A DNA stretch of 40,021 bases from Sulfurovum sp. UBA7648 (GCA_002483605.1 DLIG01000015.1:1069-41089), one strand, 5' to 3'; positions 1 through 8,218 are shown, counted from the first letter of the stretch. A program made the numbers and translations. The notes: generated by a model from the letters alone, not told the origin.

Positions 1-20
1 GAATCCCTTCGCCCGCTCCA
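1..20 (+). tRNA. 3' end of a tRNA, probably tRNA-Gly (partial)
   Basis: The window opens inside a tRNA gene. The first bases fit the end of the T loop, the 3' T-stem strand (ccctt), a 3' acceptor strand (cgcccgc), a U discriminator and an encoded CCA. The U discriminator and the implied 5' acceptor gcgggcg fit tRNA-Gly, and a Gly-Leu-Cys-Ser cluster is common in Campylobacterota. The anticodon lies outside the window, so the identity is an inference. Confidence 0.6.
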
Positions 21-73
21 TAAAATGAAAAAACAAATTTTTGATAAAATCTATAAATATGGATGTTGTCATT

Positions 74-160
74 GCCCGGATGGTGGAATGGTAGACACAG
101 GGGACTTAAAATCCCCCGGCTATTGCAGCCGTGCTGGTTCAAGTCCAGTTCCGGGCACCA
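74..160 (+). tRNA. tRNA-Leu (UAA)
   Basis: Full cloverleaf with a 7-bp acceptor stem (gcccgga / tccgggc), a long variable arm typical of class II tRNAs, and an encoded CCA. The anticodon stem gggga/tcccc encloses the loop cttaaaa, giving anticodon TAA at 107-109. It is followed 10 nt later by tRNA-Cys, so the cluster is probably cotranscribed. Confidence 0.97.
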
Positions 161-170
161 CTAAATATGT

Positions 171-244
171 GGTGCCATCGCCAAGCGGTAAGGCCGCAGC
201 CTGCAAAGCTGCTATCCCCGGTTCAAATCCGGGTGGCACCTCCA
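171..244 (+). tRNA. tRNA-Cys (GCA)
   Basis: Acceptor stem ggtgcca/tggcacc, U discriminator (241) and encoded CCA. The anticodon stem gcagc/gctgc encloses the loop ctgcaaa, giving GCA at 203-205. It sits between tRNA-Leu and tRNA-Ser in the same cluster. Confidence 0.97.
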
Positions 245-258
245 TATTTTAATCACAT

Positions 259-346
259 CGGGAGATGGTAGAGCGGTTGAATACACCGGTCTTGAAAACC
301 GGCGAAGGTAACACTTCCGGGGGTTCGAATCCCCCTCTCCCGGCCA
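259..346 (+). tRNA. tRNA-Ser (UGA)
   Basis: Acceptor stem cgggaga/tctcccg, G discriminator, encoded CCA and a long variable arm. The anticodon stem ccggt/accgg encloses the loop cttgaaa, giving TGA at 293-295. It is the last gene of the cluster and lies next to the low-GC glycosyltransferase locus. No copy of its 3' end was found as a flanking att repeat at the far side of that locus. Confidence 0.97.
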
Positions 347-498
347 CTACTTTTACACTGCTTTCCAGAAATTGCACTTATTGTTAAAATTGACGCTTTA
401 AAACTTTAGAAATAAAAGTGGCGACTGACCTCTTAATCCTAAATGTAGCCTGTTTCCATTGTTCCTTTTTCGCAGATGGCGACAGTTTTATTCAGGTG

Positions 499-2172
499 TT
501 ACTTGAAGCTGCATAGAAGTTTTCGTATTTTGTGCCATATACTAGATGTTTTAAAACAAAATTTATAAAAGAATTCTTGTTTTAGCCCATCCACGGCAGC
601 TATCCACTTATTTTCAAACTCCATTAAATCTATATGATGCATTCCTTTTCCATTCCAACCGCCATTGCCTGTTTTTGAAACGATCGGATGATTATCTACT
701 ATCTTTTCTTTGTATGTAGTTTCTGTCAATTCAATAATCTTAAAAACAAAAATTTGTATGCCGTAATAAGGAAAATCATCTTGTGCAAATCGATATAGTT
801 CATTGTTGATTAAAGTTACTCTTCCTCCAGGCCTGGCAATATGTTTATTGTTTTTTACTATCGGATTCATTGGATGTGCTTTCCACTCACCAAGCAACTC
901 TTCTGAATAAAATAGATTTAAAACATCATTAGAAGTTGTTGCAGCAAATAACCACCACTTGCCATTATAAAAAAATATTGAAGGATCTACAAAATGATCG
1001 CCCTTGAGAATATTGCCCATATATTCCCATTGCTCAGGAAATGATTTGGCTTGATATAGTCTAACGGATAAATCTTGATAACTTTCAGGAATCAAATAAT
1101 ATTGATTCTGGTGTTTAAAAACATATGGATAAGAAAGATGAAAAGATTCTCGCAAAATAATTTTTTTATATTTCCATTCTCTGCCATCGGTACTTTCGGC
1201 ATAACCAATTTCACCACGGTTTTTTTCATCGTTTAATACCTCAAAAAATAAATAAAGTTTTTTATCATGACGAATTAGAAAAGGGTCTGCTACAAAACGT
1301 GCATTGACATCTGTGACCTCTTTGGATGTTAATATTGGATTGGAAACCCCTTTGATATCAGCAACTTTAAAAGGATCTGTACCTTCATATATCCCTATCG
1401 ACCATATATCTGATTGCTTAACACTTTTTAAATTAGGTTTAGAATGAATAACAATAGGTTCTTTTAGATTACGGTAATGAGTTTTGTACAATTTTTCATG
1501 ATCATGCACCCCTGGAAAAATACTCACTTGAAAATCTAGGTCTCTTTTAAAGTCAACAAATCGGTGGGGATGATGTTTTAAAAGAGGGTTAATTGCCAAG
1601 GTATACACAATAGGTCCTGTTGTAAGTAAAGTGCCATAAAGGCCTACCCCGTACTTTTTAGGTGTGTAATTTTCAAGATTAGACAGTACTCTTTCTATTG
1701 TAGCTTTTATTAAAGGATTTTGCGGAACAGAAATAATATACCACAGATTTATTTCACCGCCGGGTACATGTTTTAATATATCCCAAAACCCCCATCCTTG
1801 ATAGTCCTCTCCCAATCTATTTGGCCACTGTGAAAGCAAATACTTATCATTTGTTTGCAGAACTTGATCTAGGGGACTATTCATCGTTGATTTAATGTCA
1901 AGCATAACCCCACCAACTTTATACATAACCAAATATCTAAACAAATCATATTTTGCTGCACCATAATTTGGATTTATACTGTTGTAAGTGTCCAAGATTT
2001 TTTTACAATAGTTTGTGCGAATAAAATTCTCTGCATCATTTGCATCATAAAATCTATATTCCCAATTTGGATTTAATGCTTTTATTTTCTTTATGTTGTC
2101 AATGAGTTCAAATGTAAGGTCATTGAACAACATTGCTTGATGTATTATTTTTGGAATATACTGTGAACCCAT
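499..2172 (-). CDS. Two-domain glycosyltransferase: GT32-type N-terminus plus five-bladed-propeller-like C-terminus
   Basis: 557 aa. The N-terminal ~240 residues carry the hallmarks of the 'sugar-binding region containing DXD motif' family (GT32/Gly_transf_sug). They open with PKIIHQ, followed by NPNWEYRFYD and the GGVMLDIK segment at residues 87-94, where the usual DXD reads D-I-K, a variant seen in some members. The C-terminal ~300 residues (from about 255) contain repeated ADPFL, DPSIF and GWNGKGMHHID motifs. These resemble the GH43-like propeller of the glucosamine inositolphosphorylceramide transferase N-terminal (GINT1-like) family, which also occurs beside bacterial sugar-modifying enzymes. 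Likely role: cytoplasmic assembly of capsule or O-antigen. The start is supported only by a distant AAGGA. The gene is AT-rich relative to the core genes, suggesting exchange by transfer. The substrate is unknown. Confidence 0.8.
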   Translation of the reverse strand: MGSQYIPKIIHQAMLFNDLTFELIDNIKKIKALNPNWEYRFYDANDAENFIRTNYCKKILDTYNSINPNYGAAKYDLFRYLVMYKVGGVMLDIKSTMNSPLDQVLQTNDKYLLSQWPNRLGEDYQGWGFWDILKHVPGGEINLWYIISVPQNPLIKATIERVLSNLENYTPKKYGVGLYGTLLTTGPIVYTLAINPLLKHHPHRFVDFKRDLDFQVSIFPGVHDHEKLYKTHYRNLKEPIVIHSKPNLKSVKQSDIWSIGIYEGTDPFKVADIKGVSNPILTSKEVTDVNARFVADPFLIRHDKKLYLFFEVLNDEKNRGEIGYAESTDGREWKYKKIILRESFHLSYPYVFKHQNQYYLIPESYQDLSVRLYQAKSFPEQWEYMGNILKGDHFVDPSIFFYNGKWWLFAATTSNDVLNLFYSEELLGEWKAHPMNPIVKNNKHIARPGGRVTLINNELYRFAQDDFPYYGIQIFVFKIIELTETTYKEKIVDNHPIVSKTGNGGWNGKGMHHIDLMEFENKWIAAVDGLKQEFFYKFCFKTSSIWHKIRKLLCSFK

Positions 2173-2362
2173 CCTAATTTCTATCCTTAATTCTAATTAA
2201 CATTATATCTCATGGTACACAAAAATTTGACATAGCAGACCTAGTTAACTTTTATGCAATAGTTATATATAATTACATCCCCCCATCACCAAAAAAACTT
2301 TCTGCACAGTATGCTTATGGTCACATTAACAACAATTTCTTTGATGGGTTTACATTACAAAT

Positions 2363-3163
2363 CTATCTTTTTATAGAAAATAAAAAATTTTGCCAAATTC
2401 CATACTTATCAATAAAATATTTGATGCAAAGCATATTCGCATCAAATCGATTATGGTCTTTATATACATAAGCATGAAGCGGATCACTATTTTGAATATC
2501 TATAGCAGTTGATTTTTGCAGTCTACTTTTACGAATATTGATACCATTTTTTTTCATCATACCAGACAGCCAAATGTCATCAACCGTCCAAAGAATATCC
2601 GGTATGTCAAAAACTTCTGAAGGGAAAAAATGAGGCTTTATCAAAACACCTCCAAAACCTTCTGCAATATCATAAAAACCTTCATTTTTAGAAGGCATTT
2701 TTCTTTTTGGATTCCAAATGCCCAAACTTAATATTCTTAATAGTTTATATCGTATGCGTAATTGTTTTTGCCATAATTTAAAAAAGAGCCATGCCAAAGA
2801 AAATCCATTTTCAGAGATACAACTATCCGGATATTGTTCACTCCTATACACAAGTCTTTTAATCCAGTCTTCATCATATAATCTATCATCATCACAATAG
2901 ATCAATGTAACATTTTGGTTTTTATATTTTTGAATAGCCGGTAAAATTTTAGTTGCTGGACCATAATCCTCATCGCAATAAATAATGTCGCATCCATTTG
3001 GGAAATCATTAGGATCAATACTGCTAAAGGATCTTTTTTTATACTCCTTTGGAATATAAAGTTCTATACGATCAGGAGGTAAAGATTGTTTAATAATATT
3101 GTCTATAACCGGTTGAAGGGATTTAACTCTACTTGGTATTGTTGTTAAAGTAACGATGATCAT
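2363..3163 (-). CDS. Glycosyltransferase, GT-A like; paralogue of the gene at 4930-5757
   Basis: 266 aa. It begins MIIVTLTTIPSR, a beta-strand opening typical of small GT-A-like glycosyltransferases, and has an acidic cluster (YCDDD near residue 90) that could bind the nucleotide-sugar metal. Conserved blocks GPATKILPA, FGGVLIKP, FFPSEVF and WTVDDIWLSGMM are shared with the gene at 4930-5757, so the two are clear paralogues. No signal peptide or membrane segment is evident, so it probably acts at the cytoplasmic face of the membrane in polysaccharide synthesis. An AAGGA lies about 12 nt upstream of the ATG. It diverges from the epimerase gene with only 58 nt between them, which must hold both promoters. 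Donor and acceptor sugars cannot be read from sequence. Confidence 0.75.
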   Translation of the reverse strand: MIIVTLTTIPSRVKSLQPVIDNIIKQSLPPDRIELYIPKEYKKRSFSSIDPNDFPNGCDIIYCDEDYGPATKILPAIQKYKNQNVTLIYCDDDRLYDEDWIKRLVYRSEQYPDSCISENGFSLAWLFFKLWQKQLRIRYKLLRILSLGIWNPKRKMPSKNEGFYDIAEGFGGVLIKPHFFPSEVFDIPDILWTVDDIWLSGMMKKNGINIRKSRLQKSTAIDIQNSDPLHAYVYKDHNRFDANMLCIKYFIDKYGIWQNFLFSIKR

Positions 3164-3221
3164 ACTTACAAGTTTCCTTTAATACTATATTCTATAAAAT
3201 TATATTTAAATTAGGAGTTTA

Positions 3222-4094
3222 ATGCAAAGAAAAATTTTAGTAACAGGAGGAGCTGGATTTATCGGTAGCCATCTTTGCGAACGCTTAGCAGAAGATTCCA
3301 ATAATCAAGTTTTTTCTTTGGATAATTATTTTACCGGTTCTATATCTAATCATGTGTCGGATGTTACTTATATACGAGGTGATACCATCAATGTTGAAAA
3401 TCTGGTTAACTTTTCTCCAGATATCATTTATCATTTAGGCGAATATGGCCGTGTTGAACAAAGTTTTGAAGATATAAAAAAAGTTTGGGCTTGCAATAAA
3501 AATGGAACCTTTGCTATCTTAGAATTTGCTAGAATAACAGGGTCTAAAATTGTATACGCCGGGAGTTCCACTAAATTTGGTGATGGTGGACTCGGAAGAA
3601 ATTCATCTCCATATGCTTGGACAAAAGCTTCAAATACTGAGTTGATAGTAAACTATGGTAATTGGTACAATATCCCTTATGCCATCACATACTTTTATAA
3701 TGTATATGGGCCAAGAGAGATTAAATCAGGTAAATATGCAACTCTTATAGCTCTCTTTAAAGAAAAGATGAAAAATGCTGAATCACTTACGATAGTAAGC
3801 CCGGGGAATCAAAAACGAAACTTTACATATATTGATGATATTATTGATGCCTTAATATTGATTGGCGAACATGGATCGGGTGATGAATTTGGTATAGGTA
3901 GTGAAGAATCTTACTCTATTCTGGATGTTGCTAAAATGTTTGGCGGAGATATTGAAATGCTTCCAGAAAGACGTGGCAATAGAATGAACGCTGAAGTTAT
4001 GACTGAAAAAACCAAACTTCTTGGCTGGCTGCCTAAACATAACTTATCGGAGTATATTAACAACCTAAAAAATAATAATTGGAACGATCTATGA
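3222..4094 (+). CDS. NAD-dependent sugar epimerase/dehydratase (extended SDR)
   Basis: 290 aa. The N-terminal Rossmann motif GGAGFIGSH (residues 9-17) binds NAD(P). The catalytic set is present: SSTKFG in the serine strand and YAWTK for the YxxxK pair. Residues FYNVYGPRE and RNFTYIDDI match UDP-glucose 4-epimerase/dTDP-glucose dehydratase relatives. It probably supplies an epimerised or dehydrated nucleotide sugar to the adjacent glycosyltransferases. It is somewhat shorter than GalE (about 330 aa). AGGAG lies 6 nt before the ATG. The stop codon overlaps the start of the next gene by ATGA, indicating an operon with the two downstream glycosyltransferases. The exact sugar product is uncertain. 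Confidence 0.87.
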   Translation: MQRKILVTGGAGFIGSHLCERLAEDSNNQVFSLDNYFTGSISNHVSDVTYIRGDTINVENLVNFSPDIIYHLGEYGRVEQSFEDIKKVWACNKNGTFAILEFARITGSKIVYAGSSTKFGDGGLGRNSSPYAWTKASNTELIVNYGNWYNIPYAITYFYNVYGPREIKSGKYATLIALFKEKMKNAESLTIVSPGNQKRNFTYIDDIIDALILIGEHGSGDEFGIGSEESYSILDVAKMFGGDIEMLPERRGNRMNAEVMTEKTKLLGWLPKHNLSEYINNLKNNNWNDL

Positions 4095-4915
4095 AAGTCT
4101 CTATACTCATCACAAACTATAATTATGCTAAATATTTAAAAGACTGTATTGAATCTTGTTTAAATCAATCATATCACAACTTTGAAATTATTTTATTTGA
4201 TGATCAATCAACAGATAATTCCATGGAGATTGCACTTAGGTACACAAAAAACATTAAAATAATTAATGATAAAAATGCTAAAAAAAGTCCTTATGTAAGT
4301 TACAATCAAAATAATGGTTTATATCAAGCATTTTTAGCATCAGACGGTGATATTATCTGCTTGCTAGATAGTGACGATACGTTTGCTCCAGATAAACTTG
4401 AAAAAATTGTTAAGATCTTTCAAGCCAAAAAAGAAACTGTAATGGTTGAAAATAGCGGGTATTATACTAACAAATTTGGTGAAATAACCGATTACTTTAA
4501 ATGCTACAAACCAATAAATTTTATAGATTTATATCGAAAACGTAACCACACCAATTTTCATATGCCAACAAGTTTTTTATCATTTCGGCGAAGTTATTTA
4601 GAGCAAGTATTTCAAATTTTTTTGGTAGAAAAATACCCTTTTGTGTATGCTGATAATAGACTATCCTCTATAGCACCATTTTATGGTACTGTTGAATGTA
4701 CTTTTGAACCTTTAACTTATTATAGAATACATGGTGAAAATGAGACCGTTATAAATCCAAATGGAATTTATGGTTTAATGCACCACCAAAACTATGTCAA
4801 TGATTTTTTAGAAATGACAAACAGAAAAAAATTGAAGACATATAAAAGTAAACTAATTTTGAAACAATGTTTTAAAGCATATGTTTCAAAATTAAAAAAC
4901 TTTTTTAAAAATTGA
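4091..4915 (+). CDS. Family 2 glycosyltransferase
   Basis: 274 aa from the ATG at 4091. An in-frame TTG at 4079 is possible, but the ATG gives a 4-nt ATGA overlap with the epimerase and starts directly with the family opening MKVSILITNYNYAKYL. The N-terminal GT-A fold shows FDDQSTDNS (UDP-binding region) and LLDSDDTF, the DXD-like metal site. The C-terminal third is less conserved, with a basic, lysine-rich end. It probably transfers a sugar to a lipid-linked glycan in the cytoplasm. Composition is very AT-rich, as in its neighbours. It is followed 14 nt later by another glycosyltransferase. Confidence 0.88.
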   Translation: MKVSILITNYNYAKYLKDCIESCLNQSYHNFEIILFDDQSTDNSMEIALRYTKNIKIINDKNAKKSPYVSYNQNNGLYQAFLASDGDIICLLDSDDTFAPDKLEKIVKIFQAKKETVMVENSGYYTNKFGEITDYFKCYKPINFIDLYRKRNHTNFHMPTSFLSFRRSYLEQVFQIFLVEKYPFVYADNRLSSIAPFYGTVECTFEPLTYYRIHGENETVINPNGIYGLMHHQNYVNDFLEMTNRKKLKTYKSKLILKQCFKAYVSKLKNFFKN

Positions 4916-4929
4916 AATAGAGGCAAAGC

Positions 4930-5757
4930 GTGATTATAGTATCTCTCACAACCATACCAAACAGAATAAAATACCTTCAGCCTGTAGTCGACAGTATTTT
5001 GGATCAGACCGTTAAGCCCGATGTTATAAAACTCTATATTCCTAAAGAGTATAAAAAAAGATCTCTGGGTATGATCGATATGGACGAACTGCCTAAAGGG
5101 TGCGAGGTTGTCTATCTAGATGAAGATGATGGCCCTGCTACCAAGATATTGCCGGCACTAAAAGAGTATCAGGGCAAAGATGTGAGTATCGTTTATTGCG
5201 ATGATGATAAAATTTATAATAAAAACTGGATCAAAAGACTAACGGATAAAAGCAAAGAAAATCCTCATGATTGCATTATTGAAGAAGGATCACATTTGGG
5301 TTGGAATATGTTTAAGTTCTGGGAAGGAAACAATAGGTTTAAATATAGATTTCTTCGTATTGTCAGCTTGGGATTTTGGCACCCCAAAAATAAACTGCCA
5401 AAAAAAAATAGTAAATACTATGATATTGCAGAGGGACATGGCGGCGTATTAGTAAAACCTTCTTTTTTTCCTTCAGAAGTATTTAATATACCTGATATTA
5501 TGTGGAGTGTAGATGATATCTGGCTATCTGGGATGATGACCGTCCATGGTACCAAGATCCAAAGAACGGTCAAAACAAAAGCAGAAAAATCGGTTCCTAT
5601 AAATATCAAAAAAGATCAACCGCTTAATTTATATAGTTACAAAGGATATGATCGAGGTGCTGCTGACTGCTTATGTGCTAAATATTTTATTGATCATTAT
5701 GGTATTTGGGAGCAGTATAAAGATTTGTGTTATAAGGTTTTTATACCACATTATTGA
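4930..5757 (+). CDS. Glycosyltransferase, GT-A like; paralogue of the gene at 2363-3163
   Basis: 275 aa with a GTG start; AGAGG lies about 8 nt upstream. It is colinear over its whole length with the minus-strand gene at 2363-3163. Both share a start like MIIVSLTTIP, the block DGPATKILPA, an acidic YCDDD and the block VDDIWLSGMM. Base composition is visibly less AT-rich than in the 2363-3163 copy. This suggests the two arose by an old duplication or entered separately rather than by recent copying. It is the last gene of the epimerase-GT2-GT cluster, and no clear terminator follows. The role in surface glycan assembly is inferred from context; the substrate is unknown. Confidence 0.77.
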   Translation: MIIVSLTTIPNRIKYLQPVVDSILDQTVKPDVIKLYIPKEYKKRSLGMIDMDELPKGCEVVYLDEDDGPATKILPALKEYQGKDVSIVYCDDDKIYNKNWIKRLTDKSKENPHDCIIEEGSHLGWNMFKFWEGNNRFKYRFLRIVSLGFWHPKNKLPKKNSKYYDIAEGHGGVLVKPSFFPSEVFNIPDIMWSVDDIWLSGMMTVHGTKIQRTVKTKAEKSVPINIKKDQPLNLYSYKGYDRGAADCLCAKYFIDHYGIWEQYKDLCYKVFIPHY

Positions 5758-6327
5758 TAGTAACGCGGTGTTAGATATAAACTTGTTATCGACCATATAA
5801 TGTCATTATACCATCATTCCCAACTTCCGGTGAAAGTTTCGCATATCTCATTGTCATGTATATGTGTCTTTGCGGTTCATAAGTTTTTGTATCGTAAAGA
5901 TAGGAACAGGATTTATTGCTAAATGCGAAGCAAACTATTGGGACACTGAACAATGGGGATGGGCTGTGAACACTGGGGAGAGGCTGGATTTTCAGAACAT
6001 ATTTCTTTTTTTGTAAAAATATTGATATTTTCATTGTTAAAATTCGAAACTTTAAAAAAATATTATCATGCCAACTAATATACACATCATTTATACTTTT
6101 AATACATTGAAATAGCCATTGGTGCAATGTTTTCCCTATTAATCAAAAAATGTTTTTTATTTATTTTTTGATTTTCAACTACTCTTTTTGTCTTTATCAA
6201 AATGTTAAAAAAAGAAAAAGTCCTATTGCAAGGCCTAAAAGGGAAATATATGAGTTTTATTCTCAGAAAAAAATATAACAATAAAAAATGATGATTTCCA
6301 TTAATTTTTAAAATTTTTTTACCCATA
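5758..6327 (+). other. Intergenic region without a supported gene
   Basis: About 570 nt of AT-rich sequence. Minus-strand open frames at 5786-6127 and 6099-6326 lack ribosome-binding sites and family signatures. A short richer stretch at about 5920-5995 has coding-like composition but no start signal. From about 6030 onward the sequence is related to the spacers before the second and third outer-membrane genes, including a 46-bp direct repeat (6268-6313 and 7247-7292). That half is therefore ancestral porin-array spacer. Confidence 0.6.
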
Positions 6328-6356
6328 TTGACTTTAAAGTATTTTAATGATAAAGT
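6328..6356 (+). promoter_or_regulatory. Promoter of outer-membrane gene 1
   Basis: A -35-like TTGACT (6328-6333) and a weak -10 TAAAGT (6351-6356) are 17 bp apart. They align with the stronger promoters of copies 2 and 3. The predicted leader is only about 27 nt, far shorter than in the other two copies. Confidence 0.55.
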
Positions 6357-6389
6357 AAAAATTATAATAAAACAATAAAAGGAGAAGTT

Positions 6390-7103
6390 ATGAAAAAGCT
6401 TATCGGATCGATAGTTGTTGGATTGTTACTTAGTTCATTCGCACTAGCAGGCGGAGATATAGCTCCGGTTGAGCCAGAAGTAGTAGCGCCGGCTCCAATA
6501 GTAGTTGATGACAGCGGTTTTTATCTTGGACTTGCTTATAGTGCAGCAAGGTATAACGGTGATTTTTATGCTGATTTTTTTGATCAGGATGATTACTATG
6601 AAGTATTCGGAGAATATGATGTGGATTTTAATGCCATCATGGTACAAGCTGGGTACAAGTTTAATAAATATCTTGCCTTGGAGGGTAGATATTGGCACTC
6701 ATTAGGCAGTCCTGAAGCTTCTGTTAATGCCGATTATTATCTAAATGGTTCTTTTGACGATTATATTTCAGAGAGCGGAGGCGATCATGAAATGAAGGCG
6801 TGGGGTATTTATATTAAACCAATCTACCCGGTTACTGAGCAATTTGATGTTTATGCATTGTTAGGCTATGGAAATGTTAAATTAAGCGAAGATTATTATG
6901 GCGAATTGCTCGATGAAAATGATTTCCAATGGGGTGTAGGTGTTTCATATGAATTCACTGAAAATCTTTCATTGTTCGTTGACTATGTACGTTTGCTAGA
7001 TAAAAACAATTTATTCGTATTTCATGACATATCTGGAGATTATGAGGCAGACTTGGACAGCACACTCTATACCATCAATGTCGGTTTAACATATAAGTTT
7101 TAA
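6390..7103 (+). CDS. Outer-membrane beta-barrel protein, array copy 1
   Basis: 237 aa. It has a signal peptide with KK, a hydrophobic core and a cleavage site after ALA (before GGD, about residue 21). A short acidic/proline linker (DIAPVEP...APAP) follows, then alternating amphipathic strands such as YLGLAYSA, IMVQAGYKF, YLALEGRYW and FDVYALLGYG. The C-terminus ends in aromatic Phe (LTYKF), the usual outer-membrane insertion signal. This fits the OmpX/OmpA-like 8-stranded barrel superfamily (OMP_b-brl). The loops are rich in Asp, Glu and Tyr. AAAGGAG precedes the ATG. It is the first of three tandem homologues, each with its own promoter and hairpin. The ligand or function is unknown. Confidence 0.88.
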   Translation: MKKLIGSIVVGLLLSSFALAGGDIAPVEPEVVAPAPIVVDDSGFYLGLAYSAARYNGDFYADFFDQDDYYEVFGEYDVDFNAIMVQAGYKFNKYLALEGRYWHSLGSPEASVNADYYLNGSFDDYISESGGDHEMKAWGIYIKPIYPVTEQFDVYALLGYGNVKLSEDYYGELLDENDFQWGVGVSYEFTENLSLFVDYVRLLDKNNLFVFHDISGDYEADLDSTLYTINVGLTYKF

Positions 7104-7112
7104 TCTCTTCTT

Positions 7113-7138
7113 CTGCCAAGTCATTCATGACTTGGCAG
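7113..7138 (+). terminator. Hairpin terminator after outer-membrane gene 1
   Basis: Perfect inverted repeat (ctgccaagtcat / atgacttggcag), 10 nt after the stop. There is no long U-tract, so termination strength is uncertain. Equivalent hairpins follow copies 2 and 3. Confidence 0.65.
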
Positions 7139-7307
7139 GTATATCTTATCTTCCATAAATATATCAATATACTTATTGGCTAAATTTGAAACTTCAAATT
7201 TTTTTGTTTATCTTTGATTTTCAAATATCTATTTTGTTTTTTCAATAAAAAATATAACAATAAAAAATGATGATTTCCATTAATTTTTAAAAAATTTCTT
7301 GTTTATC

Positions 7308-7337
7308 TTGACATTTAAGTATTAATGATGCTATAGT
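7308..7337 (+). promoter_or_regulatory. Promoter of outer-membrane gene 2
   Basis: Consensus -35 TTGACA (7308-7313) and -10 TATAGT (7332-7337) with an 18-bp spacer. The predicted start near 7344 gives a leader of about 159 nt. Confidence 0.75.
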
Positions 7338-7358
7338 TAAATCGTAATAAAACTTAAT

Positions 7359-7430
7359 AAGGAGTAGTTATACATATTCTATCGGATCGTTGGTTGTTGG
7401 CTTGTTAGTTGAAATATTCGTTTTAACGAA
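7359..7430 (+). pseudogene. Decayed copy of an outer-membrane-gene start (RBS plus signal peptide) in the leader of gene 2
   Basis: About 72 nt align with the RBS and first ~20 codons of outer-membrane gene 1. The shared blocks are aaggag, ttat, tatcggatcg, gttgttgg, ttgtta and attcg, with one 1-nt deletion. The ATG has become ATA and the reading frame is broken. A second, intact RBS and ATG follow at 7490-7505. The current leader therefore contains a dead start region. Confidence 0.72.
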
Positions 7431-7502
7431 TTAAATCAACAATATAGCGTCATTTTTGCAATAATTTCAAAAATGAAGCAAAACAATTTAAGGAGAAGTA
7501 TT

Positions 7503-8183
7503 ATGAAAAAGTTTACAATATCAGTTGTTGCCGCATTGTCAATGAGTTTATTTGCCTTAGCAGGAGGAGATATAGCTCCGGTTGAACCGGAAGTAGTGGT
7601 TCCTGCACCTCCTCCTCCGCCGGTAATGGTAGATGAGAGCGGCCCATATTTGGGTGTTGCATATAGTGCAATGAGGTATAATGGAAAAGTCAACGAAGGT
7701 GAAGATAATGTAACCGGAGAAAGAGATGTCGATTATAATGGCATCATGGCACAGGCTGGATATAAGTTTAATCAATATATTGCCTTAGAAGGTAGATATT
7801 GGTGGTCTTTGGGTGATGGCGATTGGTCTTATGATATGAATCCTGGGCCTAGTGATAGCGGTTCTGATAACGATGAGGAGCTGAGAGCATGGGGTATTTA
7901 TCTTAAACCTATGTTCCCTGTTACTGAGCAGTTTGACATCTATGCGTTGCTAGGATATGGTAATGTCACATTGAGTAATGATAGTCATGGCGACTGGCTG
8001 GATGAAAATGATTTTCAATGGGGAGTCGGTGCTTCATTTGAATTCACTGAAAATCTTGCTATCTTTGTGGACTATGTAAGATTGCATGATGGTGATAATT
8101 CGCGTATATGGTTCCAAGATATTGAACGTAGTTGGGATGACGAGGTATATACAATCAATGTCGGTTTGACATATAAGTTTTAA
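7503..8183 (+). CDS. Outer-membrane beta-barrel protein, array copy 2
   Basis: 226 aa from the ATG at 7503. An in-frame ATG at 7473 would add ten residues, but the AAGGAG at about 7491 lies between them and serves the later ATG, which begins a normal signal peptide (MKKFTIS...FALA). The mature part starts GGDIAPVEP like copy 1, then a linker expanded to a run of prolines, barrel strands, and a terminal LTYKF. It is probably an 8-stranded OmpX/OmpA-like barrel. The strand segments YKFNQYIALEGRYWWSLG, FPVTEQFDIYALLGYGNV and DENDFQWGVG are almost identical to their counterparts in the sister genes, whereas loops differ. It is transcribed from its own promoter with a long leader. Function is unknown. 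Confidence 0.87.
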   Translation: MKKFTISVVAALSMSLFALAGGDIAPVEPEVVVPAPPPPPVMVDESGPYLGVAYSAMRYNGKVNEGEDNVTGERDVDYNGIMAQAGYKFNQYIALEGRYWWSLGDGDWSYDMNPGPSDSGSDNDEELRAWGIYLKPMFPVTEQFDIYALLGYGNVTLSNDSHGDWLDENDFQWGVGASFEFTENLAIFVDYVRLHDGDNSRIWFQDIERSWDDEVYTINVGLTYKF

Positions 8184-8190
8184 TCACTTC

Positions 8191-8218
8191 TTTTGTCAAG
8201 CCTTTTGGCTTGACAAAA
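8191..8218 (+). terminator. Hairpin terminator after outer-membrane gene 2
   Basis: 12-bp perfect stem (ttttgtcaagcc / ggcttgacaaaa) with a TTTT loop, 8 nt after the stop. The A/T-rich outer stem could act in both directions. Confidence 0.7.

Noticed and set aside
25..252. Plus-strand open frame covering the tRNA cluster.
   Set aside because: It overlaps two complete tRNA genes; it is a shadow frame.
259..5757. Genomic island integrated at tRNA-Ser with att repeats.
   Set aside because: No repeat of the tRNA 3' end was found at the far side of the glycosyltransferase locus and no integrase gene is present.
5786..6326. Two overlapping minus-strand open frames (5786-6127, 6099-6326) as genes.
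   Set aside because: No ribosome-binding sites, AT-rich low-complexity translations, and the second half is repeated porin-array spacer.
6268..7292. Short repeats before the porin genes as a CRISPR-like array.
   Set aside because: Only two copies of the 46-bp repeat occur, about 980 nt apart, and they belong to gene-sized duplicated units.
7473..7502. Upstream ATGs at 7473 (and 8533) as starts of outer-membrane genes 2 and 3.
   Set aside because: The AAGGAG site lies between each of them and the later ATG, and the longer forms would put extra polar residues before the signal peptide.
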